A DNA stretch of 64,000 bases from PALSA-610 sp038239145 (GTDB taxonomy: Bacteria > Actinomycetota > Acidimicrobiia > IMCC26256 > PALSA-610). Numbering within the stretch: the stretch's first letter is position 1; the number at the start of each line of letters is the position of its first letter. The notes under the pieces were generated by a model. It had not been told where the DNA came from, searched no databases, and worked only from the letters and a program-made list of their open reading frames with translations. A program made the translations under genes and the position numbers. Below, in pieces: positions 24,016-32,306 of this stretch. The stretch spans positions 124,001 through 188,000 of the forward strand of contig JBBSFB010000001.1 of NCBI GenBank assembly GCA_038239145.1, in the 5' to 3' direction.

Positions 24016-26477
24016 CCTCGTCGCTGGGCCCGGCGGCGATGGGGCCCGTCCTGATCGACGTGCAGGCGACGCAGAGTGCAAGTCACCGCGACCGTGGCGT
24101 CGCCCGGTACACGGCCGGGCTCGCAGCGGCGTTGTGGCGTGGTCACTCCGGGCTCGTGCACAGCTTCCTGCTCAACCCCGATCTCGGCCCACCCGGCTCG
24201 GTCGAGGAGCTCGTGGCGAGCCGCCGCCTCGTGCGCGGCGACCGGGTCGACGTGCGCGCCGCCCGCCTGCTGCACGTGTGCTCGCCGTTCGAGCTCGACG
24301 TGTCGATGAGCCGGTTGTGGCCGGCGCGCGCCGCGGCCCGCGGTATGGGTCTTGCGGTGACGTTGTACGACCTCATCCCCGAGCTGTTCGCGGAGCGGTA
24401 CCTCGCCGATCCGGGGCTGCGGCGCCGGTACCGCGCCCGGCTGGAGCTCGTGCGCGCCGCCGACGTGGTGCTCGCCATCTCCGAGACCACCGCGCACGAC
24501 GCGGCCAACCTGCTCAATGTGCCCGACGACCGGATCGTCGTGGTCGGGGCGGCGGCCGCCACGGCGTACGAGCGCGCGGCATCGGGTGAGCAGGCGCTGC
24601 GCTCGGCCCGGGCGGCGGTGCCCGGGCTCGAAGAGCACTTCGTGCTCTACACCGCGGGCATGGACGACCGGAAGAACTTCCAAGGACTGTTCCGCGCGTT
24701 CTCGAGGCTCTCGCCCGCGGTGCGCGATCGGTGGCAGCTCGTGATGGTGTGCAGTATGGACGCGCCGACGCGACATCACGTCGTCCACCTCGCTCGCGAA
24801 GCCGGGATCGAGTCGCGCGTGCTCCTGCCCGGCTTCGTTTCCGACGACACGCTGCGCGCGCTCTACCAATCGACCGACCTCTTCGTGTTCCCGTCGTTCT
24901 ACGAGGGTTACGGGCTGCCGGTAGCCGAGGCGCTCGCGTGCGGGGCTCGCGTGATCGGTTCGGGCTCGTCGTCGGTAGCCGAGCTCCTGGTACCCGCGGC
25001 CCGCTTCGATCCCGCCGACGACGATGCGATGGCTGCGACCATCGAGCGCGGGCTGACCGACACGACGACCCAGACCGCGCTCGACGACCAGGCGCGCGTC
25101 GTGCTCCCGAGCTGGGATGTCGTGGCCGATCGCACGGCCGATGCGTACGAACGGGTGCTCACCCGAACGCGGGCGCGGGGGCGGCGCCGACCGCTCGTGG
25201 CGTTCGTCAGCCCGCTGCCGCCGGCCGCGAGCGGTGTGGCCGACTACAGCTACCGTTTGCTCGAAGCGCTGCGTGCGCACTGCGACGTGCACGCCTTTGC
25301 CGACGGCACCCAACGCGTGCCGGCCGAGCTCGGGGCGCCGCGTGCCCCGGCCGGGGTCGAGGTGTTCCCGGTGCGACATCTCGCCGACCGCGAGACGGCG
25401 CTCGGCGGTTACGACTGCGTCGTGTTCTGCCTGGGCAACAGTGAGTTCCACACCGGCGCGCTGGCTCAGCTACGACTGCGTTCGGGGATCGTGCTCGCGC
25501 ACGAGGTGCGCCTCACACACCTCTACACGTTCGGCGCCGACGAGCCGGGAGCAGTTCCCGGCGGCTTCGCCGCGTGTCTCCATTCGATGTACGACGGGCT
25601 CCCGGCGGAAACCGGCCGGGATGGGCGGCTCGACTCCGACGAAGCCGACCGTATGGGCGTGCTCATGGTCGCCGAGATCGTCGCCCTCGCCGATCAATTC
25701 TGCGTGATGTCGGAATTCGCCGCCGATCGGGTGCGGCTCGATGCCCCCGCGGCCGACGCCGCGCGCGTGACGGTCGTCCCGTTCGCGTATCCCGAACCGA
25801 TCGCGGAGGCGACGCCGGCGGCGGCCCGGGCGCCGATCGTCGCGACCTTCGGCGTCGTCAACGAGGTAAAGCAGAACGCGCTGCTCGTGGCCGCGTTGCC
25901 CGATCTGCTCGCACGCCGACCGGCGGTGTCTCTCGCGTTGGTCGGACCGTGCTCGGACGCGGCCCGTGAGCACCTCACGACACTGGCCACCGACCTCGGG
26001 GTGGAGTCGCGCGTCATGATCACGGGCACGGTGAGCGCGAAAGAATACGCATCGTGGCTCGATCGGGCCGCGGTCGCGGTGCAGTTGCGCCGGACCGCGA
26101 ACGGCGAGTCGTCGGCGGCAGTGGCCGACTGTCTCGCAGCCGGGGTGGCGCTCGTCGCCACCGGGATCGGCGCAGGTCGTGAGCTGCCCGTCGATGCGGT
26201 GGTGACCGTGAGCCCGTCGCTGTCGTCCGGTGCACTCGCGGGGGTCGTCGACGACCTCCTCGGCGACCCCGAACGTCGCGAGCGGCTCGCCGACGCGGCG
26301 CGCAGGTACGCGAGCCGCAACAGCTTCGGGGCCGTGGCTCGCCATCTCTACGAAGCGGTGATCGAGCCGGCAACCGTTGCGGGCCTGAGCGTGCCCCGAC
26401 CGTCGTTGAACGGATTCATCGCCAAACGAACGACTGCGAAACAGATGACGACCGAAGCGACACCGGCGACCCGCTGA
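24012..26477 (+). CDS. Tandem two-domain glycosyltransferase (GT4-GT4)
   Basis: The 821-residue protein contains two GT-B glycosyltransferase units. Unit 1 (about 10-385) starts VLIDVQATQSASHRDRGVARYTAGLA and has YTAGMDDRKNFQGLFRAFS and the donor-site segment FPSFYEGYGLPVAEALACG near residue 297. Unit 2 (about 395-805) starts LVAFVSPLPPAASGVADYSYRLLEAL and has a second donor-binding half (FGVVNEVKQNALLVAALPDLL, GESSAAVADCLAAGVALVATGIG). Two active sites suggest sequential or repeating sugar additions. The GTG overlaps the previous stop; ATG 24039 is an alternative start. Confidence 0.85.
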   Translation: MTSSLGPAAMGPVLIDVQATQSASHRDRGVARYTAGLAAALWRGHSGLVHSFLLNPDLGPPGSVEELVASRRLVRGDRVDVRAARLLHVCSPFELDVSMSRLWPARAAARGMGLAVTLYDLIPELFAERYLADPGLRRRYRARLELVRAADVVLAISETTAHDAANLLNVPDDRIVVVGAAAATAYERAASGEQALRSARAAVPGLEEHFVLYTAGMDDRKNFQGLFRAFSRLSPAVRDRWQLVMVCSMDAPTRHHVVHLAREAGIESRVLLPGFVSDDTLRALYQSTDLFVFPSFYEGYGLPVAEALACGARVIGSGSSSVAELLVPAARFDPADDDAMAATIERGLTDTTTQTALDDQARVVLPSWDVVADRTADAYERVLTRTRARGRRRPLVAFVSPLPPAASGVADYSYRLLEALRAHCDVHAFADGTQRVPAELGAPRAPAGVEVFPVRHLADRETALGGYDCVVFCLGNSEFHTGALAQLRLRSGIVLAHEVRLTHLYTFGADEPGAVPGGFAACLHSMYDGLPAETGRDGRLDSDEADRMGVLMVAEIVALADQFCVMSEFAADRVRLDAPAADAARVTVVPFAYPEPIAEATPAAARAPIVATFGVVNEVKQNALLVAALPDLLARRPAVSLALVGPCSDAAREHLTTLATDLGVESRVMITGTVSAKEYASWLDRAAVAVQLRRTANGESSAAVADCLAAGVALVATGIGAGRELPVDAVVTVSPSLSSGALAGVVDDLLGDPERRERLADAARRYASRNSFGAVARHLYEAVIEPATVAGLSVPRPSLNGFIAKRTTAKQMTTEATPATR

Positions 26478-26492
26478 TCGGGACGCCGAGGA

Positions 26493-27122
26493 TCAGGAGT
26501 TGGAGTCGAGCGTGCCCCGGCGCGCGGCGCGGCGATCTTCGGCAGCCCGGCGCCGGATCCGGCCCATCACGTCGTCGGCGTCGGCGACGCCGTCCCACGC
26601 GTCGCGCTCCGGTCGGTCGACCACGGGGGTTGCGGGCGGCAGCTCGACGCGCGACTCCGGTGCACCACCTTCGTCGACGAGGCGGCGACGGCCGTGCTCG
26701 CTGGCCACGATCAAGCGGTCGGCTGCGGTCCAGAGGAAGCGACCCGTCCGGCCCCCGATCGACCTGGGCACCACGTCGGTGTCGGACACCACCAGCGTGA
26801 CGTGACGCAGGCCGCGCAACGCGCAGCCCCACGCGAGACAGTCGACGAGGCGGTCGAGCCGGGCGCTCCGGCCGTGGACCATGCGCAGCGGTGCGCCGCT
26901 CTCGACCTGCACCACGACCGCGTCGTAGTGGCGACCGAGCTTCCACGTCCCCCACGCGCCGAGTGGGCCGGAAATCGGGCCCCGCAGCCGAGCAGCCGAA
27001 CCGCCCGCCGAAAGCACGTCGACATCGTCGCCCTCGGCGCCGAGTCGTTGGACGGTGGCGATGGTTGCGTGCGCCTCCCGGCGCGCCGGCGGGGGGTACG
27101 AGCCGACTACCAGGACTCGCAC
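26493..27122 (-). CDS. Standalone N-terminal half of a GT-B glycosyltransferase
   Basis: The 209-residue protein begins like a GT4 acceptor domain (MRVLVVGSYPPPARREAHATIATVQRL) and continues through DVVPRSIGGRTGRFLWTAADRLIVASEHGRRRLV, but it stops before any donor-binding domain. It ends with a charged Arg-rich tail. The GTG at 27122 overlaps the upstream glycosyltransferase by 16 bases and has AGGAG five bases upstream. It may work with a partner protein or be a degenerate enzyme. No frameshift or downstream remnant of the missing half is visible. Confidence 0.65.
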   Translation of the reverse strand: MRVLVVGSYPPPARREAHATIATVQRLGAEGDDVDVLSAGGSAARLRGPISGPLGAWGTWKLGRHYDAVVVQVESGAPLRMVHGRSARLDRLVDCLAWGCALRGLRHVTLVVSDTDVVPRSIGGRTGRFLWTAADRLIVASEHGRRRLVDEGGAPESRVELPPATPVVDRPERDAWDGVADADDVMGRIRRRAAEDRRAARRGTLDSNS

Positions 27123-28306
27123 TGCAGCTCCTGCAAGCCGGCTTCCATCGCGTCGAGCACGACGTCCCACCGGTAGTTCGCGAGCACGTACTCACGCCCC
27201 GACTGCGCGAGTCGTGCAGCCGCGTCGGGGGCGGCGGCCAGGAACGCGAGGCACTGCGCGAGCTCGAACTCGTCCGTGTAGGTGAGTCCGCCGCCGGATC
27301 GATCGCAGTGCCACTGGAGCACTTCGCTCCCCGAGGTCACGATCACCGGTGTGAGCGCGAGCCACGATTCCATGATCGTGCGGGAGAAGCTCTCGTTCGT
27401 GCTCGGCTGTACGTACGCAGTTGCGGCCGCGAACGCGTCGGCGACCTCGGCTGTGTCGAGGAAACCGAGATGGTGCACGCGGCCTGACGCGTCGGGCTGC
27501 GAACCGGCCGGACTCACGCCGATGGTGACGAGGTCGAAGGGCAGATCGCTCTGGCGGATGGCGAAGTGGAAGGCGGAAAGGAGCGAGTCCCAGCCCTTCC
27601 CCCGCTCCCGCCGGCCCGCGAACAACAGGAAGGGCCGGTCGAGGTCGTGCCGGGCGCGAAAGCCGTCGGCGTCGTACTTCTTTGGAATGTGCACGCCCGC
27701 GCCGGTGACCTCGTGGGGCGGGAGCGTTGCGCAGCGGTGCGCCAACTGGTGCTCGGGCTCGGAGAGGAACCACAGCCGGGCGACGTCGGAGAGCACGGGC
27801 TGCAGCACGTCGAGGTAGGCATAGGGCTCGTCGTGCAGGCACGGCATGACGATGGTGCGCTCGGGCGCGATCGTCGCGCCGGTGACGGTCGTCCAGAACA
27901 GGTATGGCGAGAGGATCACCGCGTCGTAGCGATCGGCATGCATGACGAGGTGATGGAAGAGAGCGGGGACGCGGAAGAGCCCGTCGAGCCAGACCAGTTG
28001 GTCGGCGAAGGAGACGGCTGCGCCGGACTGGATGCGGGCCTCGATGCGGTTGCGCTCGCGGTTCCGGGCCGCGTCCTCGACCGGGAACCGGTGCACGGTG
28101 ACGTCGCCGTCCGTAGTCGTGCCCGCCGGATACTCGTTGTGCCACGTGTAGTGATCCCGCGCGCAGGTCGTGAGGACCTCGACGTCCCAGCCCCGCCCGG
28201 CGAGGCCGTGGGCCGCTTCTCGCATGACCGCCTCCGAGCCGCCGACGATCTCGGTGCCGTAGCGGGGCGGCACGAACGCGACGCGACCTCGAGACGGTTC
28301 AGGCAC
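27107..28306 (-). CDS. GT4-family glycosyltransferase (type A of mirrored module)
   Basis: This is a 399-residue GT-B enzyme. Acceptor domain: VAFVPPRYGTEIVGGSEAVMREAAHGLAGRGWDVEVLTTCARD. Donor domain: LLFAGRRERGKGWDSLLSAF, VQPSTNESFSRTIMESWLALTPVIV. It is paralogous to the enzyme at 32306-33517, with the shared pattern RYG..I.GG.E...RE, HRF.V and an FDAV..YL.WTT-like region. The GTG start follows the 28351 gene by 44 bases. Probably adds a sugar to the exported glycan; donor and acceptor unknown. Confidence 0.85.
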   Translation of the reverse strand: MPEPSRGRVAFVPPRYGTEIVGGSEAVMREAAHGLAGRGWDVEVLTTCARDHYTWHNEYPAGTTTDGDVTVHRFPVEDAARNRERNRIEARIQSGAAVSFADQLVWLDGLFRVPALFHHLVMHADRYDAVILSPYLFWTTVTGATIAPERTIVMPCLHDEPYAYLDVLQPVLSDVARLWFLSEPEHQLAHRCATLPPHEVTGAGVHIPKKYDADGFRARHDLDRPFLLFAGRRERGKGWDSLLSAFHFAIRQSDLPFDLVTIGVSPAGSQPDASGRVHHLGFLDTAEVADAFAAATAYVQPSTNESFSRTIMESWLALTPVIVTSGSEVLQWHCDRSGGGLTYTDEFELAQCLAFLAAAPDAAARLAQSGREYVLANYRWDVVLDAMEAGLQELQCESW

Positions 28307-28350
28307 TTGTGTGGTCCATCAACGCGTTTCCACGAACGGAGGTGTCGCGC

Positions 28351-29445
28351 TCACGACGATTCCTTCATCAAGGTGGTGAGGTTCGTGACGAGCTCGGGTC
28401 CGGTGCGGGCGATCGAGAAGTGCTCGACGCGCGTGCGGCCGGCCGCGACGAAGCGGGTGCGTAGCGATGTGTCCGAGCGTAGGCGCTCGACGGCGCTCGC
28501 CACCACGAGCGGATCTTTGTCGGTCAGGAGCAAACCACCGTCGCCGACCGTGTCCGGCACGGCTGTCGCCGCGTACGCGACGACGGGGACGTCGAAATGC
28601 ATGGCTTCGAGGACGGGGACGTTGAATCCTTCGTGCTCGGAGAGGCAGAGGAAGACGTCGGAGGTCCGATAGCACGCGAGCAGCTCGGCGTGGCTGACGA
28701 CATCGGTGAACCGCACCGCTTCGGAGATCCCGAGGTCGTTGGTGAGTTGCCGGAGAGCCCGCCAATACTGCCCCGCGCTCTGACCGCCGACCAGAGTGAG
28801 GCGGGCGTGCGGGTCGTGGAGTCGGCGATACGCAGCGAACGCGAGCACGATGTCGTGCTGACACTTGTTCGGTGCGATCCGGCCCACCGCGAGCCAATCG
28901 GCTCCGCCGGATTCACGCGCCCGGCGTCGCGACGCGAGCAGGGTGGGGTCCGGAGCCGAGTCGTAGTCGGCGAAGTCGAGGAGTATCGGCGCGACCGCGG
29001 CGCGGGTACATCCCAGATCGATCAGCTCCTGCTCGTTGAAGCGGGAGTCGGAGAGGGCGAACCGGACGACCGGCGCGATCTCGGCCAGCTGGCGGCGACC
29101 CTCGAGCATCTGCGCAGTCGCGCGGGGTTCCCACCGCCAGAAGAACTTCGCGTCGGTGACGTTGTGGTAGTCGAGCGCGAGCGGGACATCGAGCGCGCGC
29201 ACGAGATCGAGGAGCGGGCTCCCGATCGAGAAGTGGTAGAGGATCCAGGCATCGCGGCCCGTCGGGACCCGCGTGCGGAACGACGCAGCATTGAACGCGT
29301 CGTCGCGGACGTCGTCGTGCGTGTCGAGCGCGTAGATGTCGGAGTCGAAGCCCGCGTCACGCAGCAGCTTTCGGAGCCGGAACGCATGCATCCCGATCGC
29401 GTCGCGACCAGCGTACGTAGGGAGGAACTGGTGAACCTCGGTCAC
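28351..29445 (-). CDS. GT4-family glycosyltransferase (type B of mirrored module)
   Basis: This is a 364-residue GT-B enzyme with the distinctive YHNVTDAKFF segment (about 92-101) and SDSRFNEQELIDLGC, then the donor domain VGRIAPNKCQHDIVLAFAAY and LSEHEGFNVPVLEAMHFDVPVVAY. The same YHNVT, ADSRYN and ASEHEGFCLPLLEAM motifs appear in the enzyme at 31224-32306, so the two are paralogues on opposite arms of the divergent module. The GTG start overlaps the stop of the coiled-coil gene (GTGA, 29442-29445). Confidence 0.87.
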   Translation of the reverse strand: MTEVHQFLPTYAGRDAIGMHAFRLRKLLRDAGFDSDIYALDTHDDVRDDAFNAASFRTRVPTGRDAWILYHFSIGSPLLDLVRALDVPLALDYHNVTDAKFFWRWEPRATAQMLEGRRQLAEIAPVVRFALSDSRFNEQELIDLGCTRAAVAPILLDFADYDSAPDPTLLASRRRARESGGADWLAVGRIAPNKCQHDIVLAFAAYRRLHDPHARLTLVGGQSAGQYWRALRQLTNDLGISEAVRFTDVVSHAELLACYRTSDVFLCLSEHEGFNVPVLEAMHFDVPVVAYAATAVPDTVGDGGLLLTDKDPLVVASAVERLRSDTSLRTRFVAAGRTRVEHFSIARTGPELVTNLTTLMKESS

Positions 29446-29903
29446 GACTCCAACGAGTCCTCGGGATCGTGCGCCGTGTCCCCGAGGAACTGCAGCTGGC
29501 TTTCGAGCTCGAGCACCCGGGCCTCGAGCTCCTCGATGCGCTCTGCCGTCGCCTGGCCCACGGAGGCCGCAGCCCAGCCGAGCGCGCGCATCTGCTCCGC
29601 GAGATGATTCGTCGTGAAAAACACCGACTTGCGCACCACCATCTTCACCGCGCTCACACCGCGGTTGCGTGACTCGACCGGCGCGGTCACGTTGATGTTG
29701 GTCTGCTCCTCGAGCAACGCGAGCGCGGCGCGGATATCGCCGGGATCTGCGGTTCGCAGTGTGAATCGCTCACCGGCCGCGTGCACCTGAGCGAGGTACT
29801 CCGACGGAAAGTCGGCGCGGGCCGCGGTCTGCCGTGCTGCGGTCTCGATCTCGGCGCGCTCGCCGGCGTACGGCAGTGAGTCGGGCACGCCATCGGTCAC
29901 CAC
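29442..29903 (-). CDS. Coiled-coil protein related to the N-terminus of the divergent methyltransferase
   Basis: The 153-residue protein is acidic at the N-terminus. It has a central segment PVESRNRGVSAVKMVVRK with an amphipathic or weakly hydrophobic helix, then a leucine-zipper-like coiled coil (RIEELEARVLELESQLQFLG). The central segment resembles PLTSRVPGGSALHKIVAKG of the divergent methyltransferase at 30002, so it looks like that protein's N-terminal domain without the catalytic part. It heads the minus-strand arm. GTG at 29903 or 29900. No known function. Confidence 0.7.
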   Translation of the reverse strand: MVTDGVPDSLPYAGERAEIETAARQTAARADFPSEYLAQVHAAGERFTLRTADPGDIRAALALLEEQTNINVTAPVESRNRGVSAVKMVVRKSVFFTTNHLAEQMRALGWAAASVGQATAERIEELEARVLELESQLQFLGDTAHDPEDSLES

Positions 29904-29932
29904 TGCGCTGGACGCTAGCGCGCAGGATCCCG

Positions 29933-29948
29933 CACGAGAGTTCTCGTG
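29933..29948. promoter_or_regulatory. Inverted repeat in the divergent promoter of the mirrored module
   Basis: CACGAGA and TCTCGTG are separated by two bases and lie between the divergent starts at 29903 (-) and 30002 (+). The placement suits an operator controlling both arms. No matching regulator gene is nearby. Confidence 0.4.
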
Positions 29949-29987
29949 AGCTCCCGCGCCTGTCTGTTCGAACCGCCGGTGCCAAGC

Positions 29988-29993
29988 TACATT
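29988..29993 (+). promoter_or_regulatory. -10 box for the coiled-coil methyltransferase gene
   Basis: TACATT ends at 29993, nine bases before the ATG at 30002, giving a leader of about two bases. No Shine-Dalgarno sequence is seen. Confidence 0.4.
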
Positions 29994-30001
29994 CAGGCCC
30001 C

Positions 30002-31213
30002 ATGGCCGACGACCAGCCCGCGTCCTCGCCGGACCAGAACTCGCCGAGTCTCGAACAGCTTCTCGTCACGTTGCGCGAGCGGGTCGAACTTCGCCGCCAG
30101 AACGGCGAGTACCCTCCCGGCCTCGAAGCGGAGATGGAGTCGCACTTCGAGCGGATCACCGGCCGTCCGCCGACGCCGTCATTTCTGCTCGCCGACCTCG
30201 AGGGTGCGGTCGCCGAGCTCGGTCGGTTCGAGTATGCACGTGATCCGCTGCCGCTCACCAGTCGCGTTCCAGGCGGGTCGGCGTTGCACAAGATCGTCGC
30301 CAAGGGCGTAGGCCGCCAGATCCAGGGCGTGCTGATACAGGCGCAGGCCCAATCGCAAGCGGTCGCGCGCACGATTACGTTGATGGCGACCGCGACGAAC
30401 ATGCTCGCGGAGTCGTACGACAAGCGCATCATCCAGCAGCTCGACGACCTGCAAGTCCGCATCGCCGAAGAACAAGCACAGGTCCAGGAGTTGCTCGTCC
30501 GACTCTCCGATGTCGCCGCCCGCGTTCCCGGAGCCGGTGTCGACACCTGGTACGAGCTCGACGCTTTCAACGCGCACTTCCGCGGCGGCGCCGACGACAT
30601 CACGACTCGTTATGACGATCTCGCGCGGCGCTTCGTCGGTTGTGACCCCGTACTCGATATCGGCTTCGGCCGAGGCGAGTTCCTTGAGTTGTTGGGCGGG
30701 CTCGGCGTCGACGCACGCGGCATCGAGAGCGACGAGCGCCTTGTCGAATGGGCCCAATCTCGCGGCTTGCAAGCCGACGTCGGGCGGGCGGTCGAATACC
30801 TGAGCACGCTCGAGTACGGGAGTCTCGGCGGTCTGGTCATGATCCAGGTCATCGAGCACCTCTCGCCCCAGAACGTCATCGACGTCGTGCGCCTGGCCGG
30901 CGAGGTCGTCCGTCCCGGTGGTCGCGTCATCATCGAGACGGTGAACCCGACCTCGCTGTACACCTACGCGCATGCGCTGTGGGTCGATCCCGATCACGTT
31001 CGCCCCGTTCACCCGAGCTATCTCGGTTTCTTGTTCGGCGAAGCCGGGTTCGAGCGCGTCGAGAGGGTCGATCGTTCCCCGGTCCCCGCCGAAGAGACGC
31101 TTGAGATGCTGCCCGGCGACGACGATGTATCGAAGCGTCTGAACGCGAACTTCGAGCGGATCAACGGGCTGCTGTTCGGCCCACAAGATTACGCCATCGT
31201 CGCGACTCGATGA
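30002..31213 (+). CDS. SAM methyltransferase with N-terminal coiled coil
   Basis: In this 403-residue protein, residues ~1-180 are non-catalytic: a charged N-terminus, a helical stretch rich in Gln/Ala (GVLIQAQAQSQAVARTITLMATATN), and a coiled coil (QLDDLQVRIAEEQAQVQELLVRL). Residues ~210-400 are a class I methyltransferase (VLDIGFGRGEFLELLGGLGVDARGIESD, VMIQVIEHLSPQNVIDVVRLAGEVVRPGG). The layout recalls WbdD-type enzymes, which cap a glycan and measure it with a coiled coil. WbdD also has a kinase, which is absent here. First gene of the plus-strand arm, followed by two glycosyltransferases. Confidence 0.82.
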   Translation: MADDQPASSPDQNSPSLEQLLVTLRERVELRRQNGEYPPGLEAEMESHFERITGRPPTPSFLLADLEGAVAELGRFEYARDPLPLTSRVPGGSALHKIVAKGVGRQIQGVLIQAQAQSQAVARTITLMATATNMLAESYDKRIIQQLDDLQVRIAEEQAQVQELLVRLSDVAARVPGAGVDTWYELDAFNAHFRGGADDITTRYDDLARRFVGCDPVLDIGFGRGEFLELLGGLGVDARGIESDERLVEWAQSRGLQADVGRAVEYLSTLEYGSLGGLVMIQVIEHLSPQNVIDVVRLAGEVVRPGGRVIIETVNPTSLYTYAHALWVDPDHVRPVHPSYLGFLFGEAGFERVERVDRSPVPAEETLEMLPGDDDVSKRLNANFERINGLLFGPQDYAIVATR

Positions 31214-31223
31214 GCTCCGGGAG

Positions 31224-32306
31224 ATGATCGAGCCCGCCGGTGCCGGCCTGCATCAGGTTGTGGCATCAGCCTCGCCCGGCGACGCGATCACCGACCTCGC
31301 GCTCGGAACGCGCGACCTCCTACGTCGGGCCGGGCCGTCCGAGATCTACGCACGGCACATCGCGCCCGCGCTCGCCGACGACGTCCTGCCGCTCGAGCGC
31401 TACCGACCCCGGCACTCGCGGGACATCTTGATCGTGCACGCGTCGATCGGGCAGTCGGAGGTACACGAGTTCCTGACCGCGCGGGCCGAGCCGCTCGTGC
31501 TCGTGTACCACAACGTGACTCCGGGCCGATTCTTCGAGCCTTACGACACCGGGTTCGCGGATCTGCTCGAGGTTGGGCGCCGGGAGGTCGAGCGCCTGCT
31601 CCCGCGCGTCGTGTTGGCGATCGCCGACTCCCGCTACAACGCGCTCGAGTTGCAGGCGATGGGCTATCGCGACGTGCGCGTCGTCCCGCCGGTGATGAAC
31701 CTGCGCCGGCTCACGGGCCAGGCGCCCAGCTCCGCGACGATGGAACACCTCGAGCGTGTGCCCGAACCGATCCTCTTGTCCGTTGGTCAGCTACTACCGC
31801 ACAAACGGCCCGACTTCCTCGTGCAGATGATGCACGTCGCCGCGACGTACCTCGGGATGCACGGGACCCTGATGCTGGTCGGGCACCAGCGCCTCGATCG
31901 GTACACGCGTGCGATCAAGGAGCAGGTGCTCGAGCTCAACCTCTCGAACATCCACCTCGTCGGTCCGGTCGGCGAAGCCGAACTGGTCGCGCTCTTCCGC
32001 TCGGCGGACGCGATCGTGACCGCGAGCGAGCACGAGGGATTCTGTCTGCCGCTGCTCGAGGCGATGGCATTCGAGAAACCCATCATCGCTCGGGCCTGCG
32101 CCGCGGTACCCGAGACCGTCGGCGACGCTGCGTTCCTGCTGCCGGCCGACAAAGGGCCCGTGCTCTTCGCGGAAGCGGTCACCGAAGTGTTGTCGAATGA
32201 ACCGGTTCGCCGGCAGTTAGTCGATGCAGGAAGCCGGCGGATCGCAGAGCTGGAGCGCCGGCCACCGAGCGTCGAGTTCGTCGAGTCGTTGCTCGAGGTC
32301 GTGTGA
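31224..32306 (+). CDS. GT4-family glycosyltransferase (type B of mirrored module)
   Basis: This is a 360-residue GT-B enzyme with VYHNVTPGRFFEPYDTG, AIADSRYNALELQAMGY, donor-site SVGQLLPHKRPDFLVQMM and ASEHEGFCLPLLEAMAFEKPIIA. It is paralogous to the 28351-29445 enzyme on the other arm. It starts ten bases after the methyltransferase stop, with GGGAG touching the ATG. Its stop overlaps the next start. Likely a retaining mannosyl- or related transferase of the exported glycan; specificity unknown. Confidence 0.87.
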   Translation: MIEPAGAGLHQVVASASPGDAITDLALGTRDLLRRAGPSEIYARHIAPALADDVLPLERYRPRHSRDILIVHASIGQSEVHEFLTARAEPLVLVYHNVTPGRFFEPYDTGFADLLEVGRREVERLLPRVVLAIADSRYNALELQAMGYRDVRVVPPVMNLRRLTGQAPSSATMEHLERVPEPILLSVGQLLPHKRPDFLVQMMHVAATYLGMHGTLMLVGHQRLDRYTRAIKEQVLELNLSNIHLVGPVGEAELVALFRSADAIVTASEHEGFCLPLLEAMAFEKPIIARACAAVPETVGDAAFLLPADKGPVLFAEAVTEVLSNEPVRRQLVDAGSRRIAELERRPPSVEFVESLLEVV

